Notes: generated by a model not told the origin, from the letters alone. A DNA stretch of 64,000 nucleotides from Dyadobacter sp. MSC1_007 (GCF_023667495.1 NZ_JAMOZL010000001.1:558001-622000); one strand, 5' to 3'; counted from the first letter of the stretch, positions 53,501-62,199 are shown. Numbers and translations are program-made.

Positions 53501-54128
53501 GGTTCCCTACCAGGATTTCCTGCGAAACATAACCCACAAAGCTGAAAACCAACGACGACTCCACATTCGGAACGGTAATCTCGAACTTGCCGTTACCGTC
53601 CGTGGTTGTGCCTTGCGATGTACCTTTTACGACAATGCTCACGCCCGGTAGCGTACCCTGCCCGTCAGCAGAAGTAACCGTTCCTTTAACCTGAATTTCG
53701 ATCGGCAATACATATTGTTGTAGTTTTTCTTCCAAATCGGGGATCATTGATTCTTCCTTGCTGATCCTGGTTTTGGCCAGCACGATCTGGTTGTTGATTA
53801 CCCTGTAATTGATTCCCCGCGGCCCGAGCAGCTGGTCCAGCACTTTGGAAAGCTTCTGGTTCTTTACGTCGATCGTTACGTTTTCCTTTACCGAAACCCG
53901 GCTGCTGTACACAAAACGGGTATTCACGCGTGCCTGGATCTCATTCAGGGCTTCTTTGAGCGAAACATTGCGGAGGGTCAGCGTCATGTCCTTGCTCAAC
54001 ACAGACTGCGCCGCAGTTTCCTTCGCATAGCTGCCGACTGCGAGCGAGACGGCAATAATCCATTGAAGCAGTCCAATGCGCATAATTTTTCGCCAGTCGA
54101 CCGGCTTGTTACGTACTGATTTTTGCAT
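50529..54128 (-). CDS. SusC/RagA-type TonB-dependent receptor with STN domain
   Basis: The protein has 1199 residues from ATG at 54126-54128. A GTG at 54155 gives a longer frame, but the leader (CCTAACC, then ATCAAAATT directly before the ATG) matches that of the first SusC gene. Domain order is signal (LLQWIIAVSLAVGSYA), STN (about 40-120), regulatory-like beta-sandwich (GTLPGVSIVVKGTSQGTTTDGNG), plug (LSELVVVGYGTQKRVNLTGAV; PLVLIDGIPGD; ESVSVLKDAAASAIYGARGAFG) and barrel ending in LTINF. It belongs to the common VVGYG-type SusC, unlike the two other receptors with VVTALG. Confidence 0.96.
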   Translation of the reverse strand: MQKSVRNKPVDWRKIMRIGLLQWIIAVSLAVGSYAKETAAQSVLSKDMTLTLRNVSLKEALNEIQARVNTRFVYSSRVSVKENVTIDVKNQKLSKVLDQLLGPRGINYRVINNQIVLAKTRISKEESMIPDLEEKLQQYVLPIEIQVKGTVTSADGQGTLPGVSIVVKGTSQGTTTDGNGKFEITVPNVESSLVFSFVGYVSQEILVGNRAEINVTLLADNKALSELVVVGYGTQKRVNLTGAVTQIQSKDLENRPLNNMSQILQGMIPNLNITFSTGQPGSGGSLNVRGETSINGGGPLVLIDGIPGDINRINPNDVESVSVLKDAAASAIYGARGAFGVVLVTTKTAKSGKTSVSYSNNFGWSKPTVSTDFMTNGYEHTMLNDEAFKRATGNTYTRYSEEDYAELAARKNDKTENPARPWTVVKNVNGKDIYNYYGSYDWWNTIFNMTQPSKQHNLNVSGGTDKVNYFLSGSVFQKDGIMRINTDRFNSYTLRTKVNAQLTPWLKVSNNTQYFDSKYKYPGLEGGANSNFVAITVHALPVYAPRNPDGTATYNTLKNNYSIGDGLFANLLKGVAGGEKKIHELTTINSLTIDFTKSWNLVANHSYSFYIADDWYRSAVAQYSIQPGILAAVPNYNTDQLKKTLWFDPMNVINVFSSFNHTLGKHYIGATAGINYETKKHQVLTGSRKNLLSESLNDLNLGTGEQLVNGGSYKYSLFGAFFRLNYDFLGKYLLEMNGRYDGTSRFGEGRRYGFFPSVSAGWRISEENFFEPVKAVVNNFKVRASYGTLGNQLPANNNSASFYPYISTMPTALSSWITNGQKLSYVDSPNPISAGLTWEKATTSNIGIDADFLKNRLNLVVDAYVRKTTDMLIPGKVLPSVYGATVPTENAGDLRTRGFELSLSWRDDFKLAGKSFSYNASFIVSDYRSTITKYDNPNKILSSRYEGQVIGEMWGYSIDGVFKTNDEAQAYKVDQTIVNKQRLSAPGEWSKLQAGDLKFKDLNGDGKISEGANTLADHGDLRIIGNANPRFRYGINLGASWNGFDFSALAQGILKRNWYPGANADKFWGPYSRPYYSFIPENFNDDVWTPDNQDAYFPLLRGYTALNGGGDLNARNDRYLQNIGYLRLKNVVIGYTIPARLTKKVRIPHARIYVSGENLLTYTPLRSKYIDPEQFDGDVTNGRTYPLSKTISTGLTINF

Positions 54129-54214
54129 AATTTTGATTGTCTGATGGTTAGGCACTATTGGATAAAAAACATCCTTTTGAAACGGTGGTACGATGAAAAA
54201 GGATAACAGTTTAG

Positions 54215-54249
54215 GGCCGGGTAGTGGTGGTACACTTCCGGCCTTTTTT
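54215..54249. other. Hairpin with T6 run between fecR-like and susC-like genes
   Basis: GGCCGG (54215-54220) and CCGGCC (54238-54243) form a 6-bp stem with a 17-base loop followed by six T on the plus strand. As at 4579-4611, the T run lies on the strand opposite to the flanking genes. Confidence 0.5.
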
Positions 54250-54297
54250 CACGGCGGCATAGATGGGTGGTTCATAAGTTAATGGGTCATAACAGGT

Positions 54298-55320
54298 TTA
54301 TTCACAAGGTTCTCCGCTTATAGAAAAGGTGTTATTTGAAATGGTGTAGGTCACTTCCAGCGAAGCGCAAAGGACTTCCATAATACTGGCAAATGATTGT
54401 GATTCGAAATTGGCCGTCAGGCCGCATTTGGTCAGACCGGGATTGGAAAGGCTGATATGGACATTGAACCGTTTTTCCAGCTGGCTTACCACCTGTTTAA
54501 GTGGTGTTTCTTCAAATACAATCGTGACCGGTTCATAAATCTCCTTTTTTGCCTGAGCCGGTAAGGTCTTCGAAATCAGCCGCTTTGAATCCAGCTCGAA
54601 CAGTGCCTGTTGCTGTGGTTTGAGGACCACCTGCTGCCGGTCCAATTTTTTATCCAATGCGGTCACCTGAACGCTTCCGGTTACCACATCCACCTGAAAT
54701 TTCTTCTGGCTTTCGATCGCCCGGACGTTAAAACTGGTACCGAGCACCCGGATAACCATGTCGCCGCTGCTGATATTGAATGGGCGTGTTTTGTCTTTTT
54801 TTACATCGAAAAAGCCTTCACCGGAAAACACCACAAACCGCTTATTATTGGCAAATGCGGAACGATAGGTAATGACAGCTTTCGGGTGCATTGTCACGAC
54901 GCTGCCGTCCGGGAGTTTATGTCGGACGATCTGTTTGCCGGTATTTTCGAAAGTGGTCATTGGCAATGCTTTCGTGGTGTCGTGTTTGCCGTTGACGGTC
55001 ATTTCGGGCGATTGTACGGTTCTGAGATTGCCAGCCAGGAAAAGTCCGACCGCCACCAGCACAGACGCGGCGATACCAGCCAGCCAGTGCCAGGGCAACC
55101 GGCGAACCGGTTTTTCTTCCCCGAAATCCAATGTTTTACGGATGTTACCGAATGTTTCCAGCCTGATGCCATCCTGCTCGTCTTCCGGAAGATGGTCTAA
55201 GTAGCTTGGCTCACTTTTGAGTGAGGCATACCATGCTTCGACGAGTTCTTTTTCTGCGTCGGTGCAATCACCGGACAGGTATTTTTCGAGCAATTCAGGC
55301 GGAACACCGTTTGGCTTCAT
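54298..55320 (-). CDS. FecR-family anti-sigma factor
   Basis: The protein has 340 residues. The cytoplasmic part is PPELLEKYLSGDCTDAEKELVEAWYASLKSE. The single membrane helix is WLAGIAASVLVAVGLFLAG (about 80-98). The FecR domain follows (LPDGSVVTMHPKAVITYRSAF; RFVVFSGEGFFDVKKDKTRPFNI; VIRVLGTSFNVRAI), then the DUF4974/STN-like end with FEETPLKQVVSQLEKRFNVHISL and SISGEPCE. It is 69 bases from the sigma gene. Confidence 0.93.
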   Translation of the reverse strand: MKPNGVPPELLEKYLSGDCTDAEKELVEAWYASLKSEPSYLDHLPEDEQDGIRLETFGNIRKTLDFGEEKPVRRLPWHWLAGIAASVLVAVGLFLAGNLRTVQSPEMTVNGKHDTTKALPMTTFENTGKQIVRHKLPDGSVVTMHPKAVITYRSAFANNKRFVVFSGEGFFDVKKDKTRPFNISSGDMVIRVLGTSFNVRAIESQKKFQVDVVTGSVQVTALDKKLDRQQVVLKPQQQALFELDSKRLISKTLPAQAKKEIYEPVTIVFEETPLKQVVSQLEKRFNVHISLSNPGLTKCGLTANFESQSFASIMEVLCASLEVTYTISNNTFSISGEPCE

Positions 55321-55389
55321 GAGATCAGGGATAGTAACAACCCTGAAGTCGCATGCCGGAAGGTTAACCCTTAGTCGTTTTAGAAAAAA

Positions 55390-55977
55390 TTAATAGAGTG
55401 GGAAAAGGAGCAACGCGCAGATCATGTGCTCCTTCAAATGCTCTTTCAGAATGCGCAATGCTTTGGTAATGTGCTGTTCAACAGTTTTTTCGGCAATAGC
55501 GAGCTGCTCGCCGATCTGTTTGTTGGAAAATCCCTGACGGCTCAGCACAAAAACTTCCTGGCATTTCGGCGACAGCAAATGGAGCCCTTCTTCGTAGCGG
55601 CTCTGAAGATCGGAAGCCAATGTGGATTGGTCGGCGGAGTCGGTAGCGCCGGTCTGGCGGATCTCCCACTGGTCATAATGATGCTGACGGGTGTATTCTT
55701 TCCTGTAAAATGAAATGATCAGCCGTTTCGCAATGGTGAAGAGAAAAGCTTTGCAGGATATGACCGTTTCGCGGTTGCGCTGTTGCCAGACGCTCACAAA
55801 AAGCTCCTGTACGATCTCCTGAGCGGTAAAGCGGTCGCTGACTTTCGAAAAGGTATAGTTGAAAAGAATTTTGAAATAGCGGTTGTACAGTTCTTCGAAT
55901 GCCAGTTCATCGTCTTGCTCACTGATCAGCACGAGGATATTTTCATCGGAACAGGTCTTGTAAATATTGTTCATCAT
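55390..55977 (-). CDS. ECF-type RNA polymerase sigma factor
   Basis: The protein has 195 residues (ATG at 55977 or the next codon). Region 2 is LAFEELYNRYFKILFNYTFSKVSDRFTAQEIVQELFVSVWQQR with CKAFLFTIAKRLIISFYRKEY. Region 4 is LSPKCQEVFVLSRQGFSNKQIGEQLAIAEKTVEQHITKALRILKEHL. It ends in a short hydrophobic tail (MICALLLFPLY), like the sigma factor at 8611-9222. It should act on the susCD genes at 48769-54128. Confidence 0.93.
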   Translation of the reverse strand: MMNNIYKTCSDENILVLISEQDDELAFEELYNRYFKILFNYTFSKVSDRFTAQEIVQELFVSVWQQRNRETVISCKAFLFTIAKRLIISFYRKEYTRQHHYDQWEIRQTGATDSADQSTLASDLQSRYEEGLHLLSPKCQEVFVLSRQGFSNKQIGEQLAIAEKTVEQHITKALRILKEHLKEHMICALLLFPLY

Positions 55978-56196
55978 GAAGACAGCCTTTTAAAATCTGA
56001 TTATGCTCGCGAGAAGCGGTACAAAATTCGTACTTAAATTTGTGAGATGACTCTGTAAATAGATTAAGTAATCTGACTCTTTTTTTTACTTTCTTAACAT
56101 AAATTTAACAAAAACCGGAAAAGCGGACCGGGTATTTTTGTAACTAATAGTCTATAAAAATTCTTGAATACGGCGAACCTCTACAATACCACATCA

Positions 56197-56901
56197 ATGA
56201 ATAATTATCCCCAGGCTTCGCGGATTCTCGTCGCAATCGACTGCATAATTTTCGGTTTTGACGGCAAGGATATCAAGCTATTACTCATCAAAAGAAATTT
56301 TGAGCCGGAGAAAGGAAAATGGTCATTGATGGGCGGTTTTCTAAATGCTGATGAAGATCTTGCAGATGGGGCCGTCCGGATCCTTTATAATCTCACCGGT
56401 CTGAAAGACATTTACGTCGAACAGTTGGAAACTTTCGGTAAGGCCGGCCGTGACCCTGGTGAGCGGACGGTTTCGGTGGTGTTTTTTGCATTGATCAAGA
56501 TTGAAGACCATGATTCGGAAGCTGTAAAAAGTCATAATGCATCATGGATTTCGCTGGAAAGCCGTCCAGCCCTCATCTTCGACCATGAACAAATGGTAAG
56601 CCGGGCCATCGAGCATTTGAAATACAGTGCGGCACTACATCCGATCGGTTTCGAGCTCCTGCCCGAGCGCTTCACAATTCCGCAATTACAAAAACTCTAC
56701 GAAGCCATCTACAATATCCCCATAGACCGCCGGAATTTCAGCAGAAAGCTGCTTTCCACCGGATTGCTCATTGATACAGGTCATAAAAACAGCAATAGCA
56801 CGACCAAAAAAGCCACGCTCTACAAGCTGGACGCGGAGAGGTACAAGGCAAAATTCCACTCATTCTGGAACTTCATGCCCGATTCAATGAGAAGTGTTTA
56901 G
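56197..56901 (+). CDS. araR: Nudix-type AraR transcriptional regulator of arabinose use
   Basis: The protein has 234 residues from ATG at 56197-56199 (a TTG at 56164 is less likely). Residues 1-150 form a Nudix fold. The Nudix box at 47-69 keeps the first Gly and Glu53, but the REUxEE core is R-I-L-Y-N-L, so the metal-binding Glu residues are missing and hydrolysis is not expected. The C-terminal part (ERFTIPQLQKLYEAIYNIPIDRRNFSRKLLSTGLLID) is a winged helix for DNA binding. This matches the Nudix-related AraR of Bacteroidota, which controls araBAD. A TATTTTTG promoter-like box lies at 56134-56141. Confidence 0.88.
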   Translation: MNNYPQASRILVAIDCIIFGFDGKDIKLLLIKRNFEPEKGKWSLMGGFLNADEDLADGAVRILYNLTGLKDIYVEQLETFGKAGRDPGERTVSVVFFALIKIEDHDSEAVKSHNASWISLESRPALIFDHEQMVSRAIEHLKYSAALHPIGFELLPERFTIPQLQKLYEAIYNIPIDRRNFSRKLLSTGLLIDTGHKNSNSTTKKATLYKLDAERYKAKFHSFWNFMPDSMRSV

Positions 56902-56911
56902 CGCGAACGCC

Positions 56912-57040
56912 GGTGCAAATCTCCAGATTTGTACGCCTTATTAGCAGGCCTCCGGCCGGTCGTGAGAGCGAGAACGTCTGTGCAATATCTGCCGGCCGGA
57001 GGCCTGCGAATAGTTTAGTCACGAAGCTGGTGCTTCGCGC
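56912..57040. repeat. Mosaic of palindromes between araR and araB
   Basis: Three palindromes follow each other. CAAATCT-CC-AGATTTG is at 56916-56931. The perfect 16-base pair GCAGGCCTCCGGCCGG (56944-56959) and CCGGCCGGAGGCCTGC (56992-57007) is separated by 32 bases. A GAAGC-TGGT-GCTTC hairpin lies at about 57021-57034. The arrangement resembles REP/BIME-type intergenic elements. Confidence 0.65.
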
Positions 57041-57069
57041 CAACGGCGCAAAAGCATATAAATTAAATT

Positions 57070-57108
57070 GTGTCATTAATACACTAAAAACAAAATTAAT
57101 TATATTTG
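57070..57108 (+). promoter_or_regulatory. Candidate araB promoter with short inverted repeat
   Basis: TATATTTG (57101-57108) fits the TAnnTTTG -7 box, 59 bases before the araB ATG. GTGT-CATTAAT-ACAC (57070-57084) lies where a -33 box would be and could be an AraR site. There is no good TTTG -33 sequence, consistent with a regulated promoter. This is a weak prediction. Confidence 0.35.
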
Positions 57109-57167
57109 TTAGGTGATAAATTAAATAATTACGTCAAATTGGTCTGAGGCTGTCCTAAACCGATATT

Positions 57168-58841
57168 ATGGAAGAAAACTACGTCATTGGAATTGACTTT
57201 GGCACGGACTCGGTTCGTGCGCTGGTCGTGAATGCACATACGGGTGCACAGGCTGGAACGGCTGTGCGGGAGTATCCGCGCTGGAAGCGTGGTCAATATT
57301 GCGATGCGTCGGTGTCCCAGTTCCGTCAACACCCGCTCGATTACCTGGAAAGTCTGGAAGGCGCGGTAACCGATGCGCTGGCGCAGGCGGGGGACAATGT
57401 ACGGCAATGCGTTCGCGGGATATCTGTGGACACAACCGGTTCTACGCCGGTCGCGGTGGATAGCCATGGAACGCCGCTGGCTATGTTGCCTGAGTTTGCC
57501 GAGAACCCGAATGGCATGTTTATCCTTTGGAAAGATCACACGGCCAATGCGGAAGCAGAGGAGATTAACAGGCTGGCGCACGGCTCCGGTGTAGATTTTA
57601 CCAAATATGTAGGAGGGATTTATTCTTCAGAATGGTTTTGGGCCAAAATACTGCGAACGTTACGTGTAGATGCCGCCGTGCGGGAAAAGGCATTCTCCTG
57701 GGTCGAGCATTGCGACTGGGTCTCTGCCGAACTCACGGGCATTACCGACCCGCTCCAACTCAAAAGATCGCGATGCGCAGCGGGACATAAGGCACTCTGG
57801 CACCAGGACTTCGACGGGTTACCTTCAAATGCATTTTTTAAAGAGCTCGATCCGTTGCTGGACGGCTTGCGTGACAGACTCTTCACCGATACCGACACTT
57901 CTGATCAGCCTATGGGCACTATTTCAAAGGAATGGGCGGAGAAACTCGGCCTTCCTGAGGATGTGGTGATTGGCGTGGGTGCATTTGATGCGCATATGGG
58001 TGCGGTCGGAGCATTGATTGAGCCGTATTCACTTTGTAAAGTGATCGGTACTTCCACATGCGATATGCTGGTAGCGCCCAACGACGAGGTTGGCCATTTA
58101 CTGATCAAGGGCATTTGCGGCCAGGTCGATGGTTCCATTATTCCAGGCATGTTGGGAATGGAAGCCGGCCAGTCGGCATTCGGGGATATCTATGCATGGT
58201 TTGCGAAACTGGTGATCGAGCCGGTGCGCACCTTGCTAGGCGACGTTGAGGCGGACGCATTGGCACAAAAACTGATCCCGCATCTTGCAGAAAAAGCGGC
58301 ACAACTGCCGGTCGCAACAGAGGATCTGATCGCCGTTGACTGGCTCAATGGACGCCGCACACCCGATGCGAAACATACATTAAAAGGCGCATTGCTTGGG
58401 CTTAACCTCGCGAGTGATCCGGCCAGGATCTTCAAAGCACTAGTGGAAGCCACTGCTTATGGTTCCAAGGCCATTGTGGAGCGGTTCAGGACCGAGGGAG
58501 TGCCCATTCATCAGGTAATAGCGATTGGCGGAGTAGCCAAGAAATCGGCTTTTGTAATGCAAACCCTCGCGGATGTGCTCAATATGCCTATTAAAGTGGC
58601 TGCATCGGAACAGGCCTGCGCATTAGGCGCGGCTATGTTTGCATCGGTCGCTTCGGGTGTACATGGAAGTTTACAGGAGGCGCAGGAGGCAATGAGCTCC
58701 GGTTTCGACGCTGTGTACGAACCGCGCGAGGCGCAGTCCCGGATTTACGAAACGCTTTATCAAAAATACCTGCTATCCGGAGAATTTATAGAAAGCCGGT
58801 TTTTGCAAAAATCAAGGCCGGTTACGGCTGATTCCATCTAA
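57168..58841 (+). CDS. araB: L-ribulokinase
   Basis: The protein has 557 residues, a FGGY-family kinase. N-terminal [41 protein letters not shown] is the ribulokinase pattern; [14 protein letters not shown] and [19 protein letters not shown] follow. The C-terminal half has [42 protein letters not shown] and [29 protein letters not shown]. It phosphorylates L-ribulose in the cytoplasm. It is the first gene of a tight araB-araA-araD operon. Confidence 0.97.
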   Translation: MEENYVIGIDFGTDSVRALVVNAHTGAQAGTAVREYPRWKRGQYCDASVSQFRQHPLDYLESLEGAVTDALAQAGDNVRQCVRGISVDTTGSTPVAVDSHGTPLAMLPEFAENPNGMFILWKDHTANAEAEEINRLAHGSGVDFTKYVGGIYSSEWFWAKILRTLRVDAAVREKAFSWVEHCDWVSAELTGITDPLQLKRSRCAAGHKALWHQDFDGLPSNAFFKELDPLLDGLRDRLFTDTDTSDQPMGTISKEWAEKLGLPEDVVIGVGAFDAHMGAVGALIEPYSLCKVIGTSTCDMLVAPNDEVGHLLIKGICGQVDGSIIPGMLGMEAGQSAFGDIYAWFAKLVIEPVRTLLGDVEADALAQKLIPHLAEKAAQLPVATEDLIAVDWLNGRRTPDAKHTLKGALLGLNLASDPARIFKALVEATAYGSKAIVERFRTEGVPIHQVIAIGGVAKKSAFVMQTLADVLNMPIKVAASEQACALGAAMFASVASGVHGSLQEAQEAMSSGFDAVYEPREAQSRIYETLYQKYLLSGEFIESRFLQKSRPVTADSI

Positions 58842-58864
58842 CAACGCATTTATTCAATTACCTA

Positions 58865-60355
58865 ATGTTGGATTTAAAACAATTTGAAGTCTGGTTCATA
58901 ACGGGAAGCCAGCATTTGTACGGAGAAGAAACCCTGCGCCAGGTCGACGAGCATTCGGAAACCATCAGCAGGTATTTCGACCAGTCTTCTCAAATCCCTG
59001 TCCGGGTCGTTTTCAAACCCGTGGTCAAAACGCCGGAGGAGATTTTTAACATTATTCAGGAATCCAACAGTGCGGTGAACTGCATCGGGATCATTGCCTG
59101 GATGCACACTTTTTCGCCCGCCAAAATGTGGATCAGGGGCTTGCAGATCCTCCAAAAGCCGCTTTTGCATTTACACACCCAATACAACCGCGACATTCCC
59201 TGGGCCGACATTGACATGGATTTCATGAACCTGAACCAGTCGGCGCATGGTGACCGGGAGTTTGGGTTTATGATGACCCGTATGCGGCTCAACCGCAAAG
59301 TGATCGTAGGGCACTGGCAGCAGGACCATGTAACCGAAGGAGTAGGAGAGTGGGCACGCGTCGCGGCAGCGCGCCATGATATGAAAGGGGCGAAGTTTGT
59401 CCGTTTTGGCGATAATATGCGCGAGGTGGCCGTGACCGACGGGGATAAAGTGGCAGCTGAAATGACATTCGGTTTTTCGGTCAATACTTATGCAGTTGGT
59501 GATCTTGTGAAAGTGATTAACCAGGTTTCGGATGGAGAAATCGGTGCGCTTACCAGTGAGTATGCTGCTACTTACGAACTGGCATCCGGACTGGAACAGA
59601 ACGGCGCACGTCACCAGGCACTGCGGGACGCGGCGCGGATCGAGCTTGGGATGAAATACTTTTTGAAAGACGGGAATTTTAAAGGTTATACCAATACTTT
59701 TGAAGACTTGCACGGCATGAAACAACTGCCGGGCATTGGCTCGCAGCGCATGATGGCAGCCGGTTATGGCTATGCTGGCGAAGGCGACTGGAAAACCTCC
59801 GCCATGGTTCGTGCATTAAAGGTAATGGCGAGCGGATTGCCGGGTGGTAACTCATTCATGGAAGATTATACCTATCATTTCAATCCTTCCAATAACCTAG
59901 TACTGGGCTCTCATATGCTCGAAATATGCCCGAGCATTGCCGAGGGTAAGCCATCTTGTGAGATTCACGCGCTGGGGATAGGAGGCAAAGAAGATCCCGT
60001 CCGGCTGGTATTCAACGCACCTGCGGGACCTGCGATCAATGTGTCGCTGGTAGATATGGGTAACCGTTTCCGTATACTGGTCAACGAGGTGGAAGCGACT
60101 GCGGTAACCGAGCAGCTTCCCAAGTTGCCTGTGGCGCGCGTACTCTGGAAACCCGCCCCTGATATGCAGACGGCGTGTGCGGCTTGGATTTATGCAGGCG
60201 GTGCACATCACACTGTTTTTAGTCAAAACCTGACCACGAGCCATATCGAAACCTTTGCTGAAATGGTGGGCGTAGAATTGGTGGTAATTGACAAAAGTAC
60301 GACACTCCGGCAGCTGAAAAATGAGCTGCGGTGGAGCGAAGCATCCTATAAATAA
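58865..60355 (+). CDS. araA: L-arabinose isomerase
   Basis: The protein has 496 residues, near the 500 of the E. coli enzyme. Signatures are [75 protein letters not shown], and the Glu/His metal site residues in [52 protein letters not shown] and MEDYTYHF. It isomerises L-arabinose to L-ribulose. It starts 23 bases after araB. Confidence 0.98.
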   Translation: MLDLKQFEVWFITGSQHLYGEETLRQVDEHSETISRYFDQSSQIPVRVVFKPVVKTPEEIFNIIQESNSAVNCIGIIAWMHTFSPAKMWIRGLQILQKPLLHLHTQYNRDIPWADIDMDFMNLNQSAHGDREFGFMMTRMRLNRKVIVGHWQQDHVTEGVGEWARVAAARHDMKGAKFVRFGDNMREVAVTDGDKVAAEMTFGFSVNTYAVGDLVKVINQVSDGEIGALTSEYAATYELASGLEQNGARHQALRDAARIELGMKYFLKDGNFKGYTNTFEDLHGMKQLPGIGSQRMMAAGYGYAGEGDWKTSAMVRALKVMASGLPGGNSFMEDYTYHFNPSNNLVLGSHMLEICPSIAEGKPSCEIHALGIGGKEDPVRLVFNAPAGPAINVSLVDMGNRFRILVNEVEATAVTEQLPKLPVARVLWKPAPDMQTACAAWIYAGGAHHTVFSQNLTTSHIETFAEMVGVELVVIDKSTTLRQLKNELRWSEASYK

Positions 60356-60362
60356 GCAACCG

Positions 60363-61067
60363 ATGTCTAAATACCAATATCTGAAAGAGCAGGTTTACGA
60401 GGCCAACATGGAGATTCCGAGGGAGGAATTGGCCATCGTCACATTCGGTAACGTCAGCGGGGTGGACCGTGCTGCCGGAGTGGTGGCTATCAAACCCAGT
60501 GGAGTGCCGTATCACCGGCTTAAAGTGGAAGACATTGCAATCGTAGACCTGGACAATGTGCTTGTGGAAGGGAATATGCGGCCGAGTTCAGATACGAAAA
60601 CGCATACGCTGTTATACCGCAACCTGCCGTCGATAGGCGGGGTGTGCCACACGCATTCTACCTATGCCGTTGCCTGGGCCCAGGCGATCCGCCCGATCCC
60701 GAACCTGGGAACAACGCATGCGGACCATCTCACTGCGGCTATTCCGGTTACGGAGGTAATGTCGGACGAAATGATCCTGCGCGACTACGAGCACGAGACG
60801 GGTAATCAGATACTGGACCTTCTCAAAAAGGAGGCATTAAGTTATGAGGAAGTCGAAATGGTGCTGGTGGCCTGCCACGGTCCATTTACCTGGGGGAAAG
60901 ATCCTGCAAAAGCAGTATATAACGCAATTGTGCTGGAAGAGATCGCCAAAATGGCCTACCTGACGATGCAGATCAACCCAACGGTAACGACGATTAAGCA
61001 AAGCCTTATCGACAAGCATTATTTCCGTAAGCATGGAAAAGATGCTTACTATGGTCAGGGTTGCTGA
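60363..61067 (+). CDS. araD: L-ribulose-5-phosphate 4-epimerase
   Basis: The protein has 234 residues from ATG at 60363-60365. Class II aldolase-like signatures are ELAIVTFGNVSGVDRAAGVVAIKPSGVPYHRLKVEDIAIVDLD, RPSSDTKTHTLLYRNLPSIGGVCHTHSTYAVAWAQA (zinc His pair) and TTHADHLTAAIPVTEVM. It converts L-ribulose 5-phosphate to D-xylulose 5-phosphate. It starts 7 bases after the araA stop. Confidence 0.98.
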   Translation: MSKYQYLKEQVYEANMEIPREELAIVTFGNVSGVDRAAGVVAIKPSGVPYHRLKVEDIAIVDLDNVLVEGNMRPSSDTKTHTLLYRNLPSIGGVCHTHSTYAVAWAQAIRPIPNLGTTHADHLTAAIPVTEVMSDEMILRDYEHETGNQILDLLKKEALSYEEVEMVLVACHGPFTWGKDPAKAVYNAIVLEEIAKMAYLTMQINPTVTTIKQSLIDKHYFRKHGKDAYYGQGC

Positions 61068-61217
61068 TTAGTCTTTTTTGGTGATGCGCCGACTGGCAAT
61101 GTTGCGCATTTGCTGGAGTGCTTCCTGGCGGGACATAGCCTTTTCATTGGATTTGGCCTCGTTGATGGCTTCTTTGGAAAAGCGGCCTTTCAGCATGTTG
61201 AAAATAGCGAAGAGCAT
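61068..61217 (-). CDS. Short basic protein of unknown function
   Basis: The product has 49 residues from ATG at 61215-61217 (another ATG at 61196). It has a short hydrophobic start (LFAIFNML) and a highly charged helix (KGRFSKEAINEAKSNEKAMSRQEALQQMRNIASRRITKKD). Its stop abuts the convergent araD stop with no gap. It looks protein-like rather than random, but I cannot confirm it by homology. Confidence 0.5.
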   Translation of the reverse strand: MLFAIFNMLKGRFSKEAINEAKSNEKAMSRQEALQQMRNIASRRITKKD

Positions 61218-61317
61218 ATTGTTGTTTGGGTTTAATCGACTGGCCACGCAGGTCGGGCCGCGCAGGCAGCGCTGCGTAGGCAGCATTCTGTATTCAAAAG
61301 TAGCAAACAACAGCCTA

Positions 61318-61355
61318 TTAAAAAAGCTGCCGGTGTTTCCCAATCACCGGCAGCT
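61318..61355 (-). terminator. Rho-independent terminator
   Basis: AGCTGCCGGTG (61325-61335) and CACCGGCAGCT (61345-61355) are perfect 11-bp arms with a 9-base loop, followed by TTTTT on the minus strand. It lies 39 bases after the stop of the 62-residue gene and supports that gene as real. Confidence 0.85.
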
Positions 61356-61393
61356 GATATCTTAAACGTTGAGTATATGAGTGCTTTCTTGCA

Positions 61394-61582
61394 TTAACTA
61401 AGCGCTTCTTTGCGCAACTTGCTTCCCGGGTTGAATTCGTCTTTAATCCAGCGTACAAAATTGTGGGAATTGGTTTTGTAGATCTCCATTGATAACGGTT
61501 TAATCCCACTGAATTCGACTTCCTTAACGTACTGTGCGTGTAATTTTAAAATCTCGGACAGGGTTTTGCTATCAGTTTTCAT
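61394..61582 (-). CDS. Small helical protein of unknown function
   Basis: The protein has 62 residues (starts MKTDSKTLSEILKLHAQYVKEVEFSG; ends GSKLRKEALS). It looks soluble and helical and has NSHNFVRWIKDEFNPG in the second half. A strong terminator at 61318-61355 lies just downstream on the same strand. No function was recognised. The gap 61583-61803 upstream is AT-rich and holds no other gene that I can see. Confidence 0.65.
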   Translation of the reverse strand: MKTDSKTLSEILKLHAQYVKEVEFSGIKPLSMEIYKTNSHNFVRWIKDEFNPGSKLRKEALS

Positions 61583-61803
61583 TAAAAAATATGTTAAGGT
61601 TTACACTCGTGATCCGGCGTATCTTAATAAAATACGTACCCAACTTTCCAGGAGTAGATAAAATATTTAAAAAATTATATTATTGATTAGAAAGCTTATA
61701 GCTGCGAGGTGCGTTACCGGAACGGGTGCTCCTTCCAGAAACAGAGTCCCTGATTAATTGTTACATAATAGGACAATTTGTGGATATCTGTTTCGGAACG
61801 TTG

Positions 61804-62193
61804 TCAGACACCGAGCTTTTTTTTCAGGAACGGGATCTCCAACGGCTTGGGTAGCAGGTCGAGGATATGGGTGCTGGCTTTCGCTTTTTCAATATCCCGG
61901 GTGTCGATGGTAGAAGAGAGCATGAAAATCCTGATTTTGCTGCGAAGGTCGCCCGGCAACTGGTCGAACTCGTCGATGAATTCGAAACCGTTCATATCCG
62001 GCATTTGCAGGTCGAGCAGTATGATGGTGTCGGGAAGTTCGTCCGCCTTCGCGACGAGGTGCTTCAATGCGTCACGTGCGGAATTGAAGGTTTTAACAGA
62101 ATTCGTAATCCCGCTTTTGATGAGAAGCTTTTCGTAGATAAATAAATCGAAAGCGCTGTCGTCTATCAAAAAGAAGTTAAGCAATGGCTCCAT
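61804..62193 (-). CDS. Single-domain response regulator (receiver only)
   Basis: The protein has 129 residues, one CheY-like receiver: acidic pair in FFLIDDSAFD, phosphoacceptor Asp61 in ILLDLQMPDMNG, Ser/Thr in FMLSSTID and Lys in DLLPKPLE. No output domain is present, so it probably acts by protein contact or as a phosphate shuttle. The gene starts 6 bases after the stop of the upstream hybrid kinase. Confidence 0.93.
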   Translation of the reverse strand: MEPLLNFFLIDDSAFDLFIYEKLLIKSGITNSVKTFNSARDALKHLVAKADELPDTIILLDLQMPDMNGFEFIDEFDQLPGDLRSKIRIFMLSSTIDTRDIEKAKASTHILDLLPKPLEIPFLKKKLGV

Positions 62194-62199
62194 GTCGGG

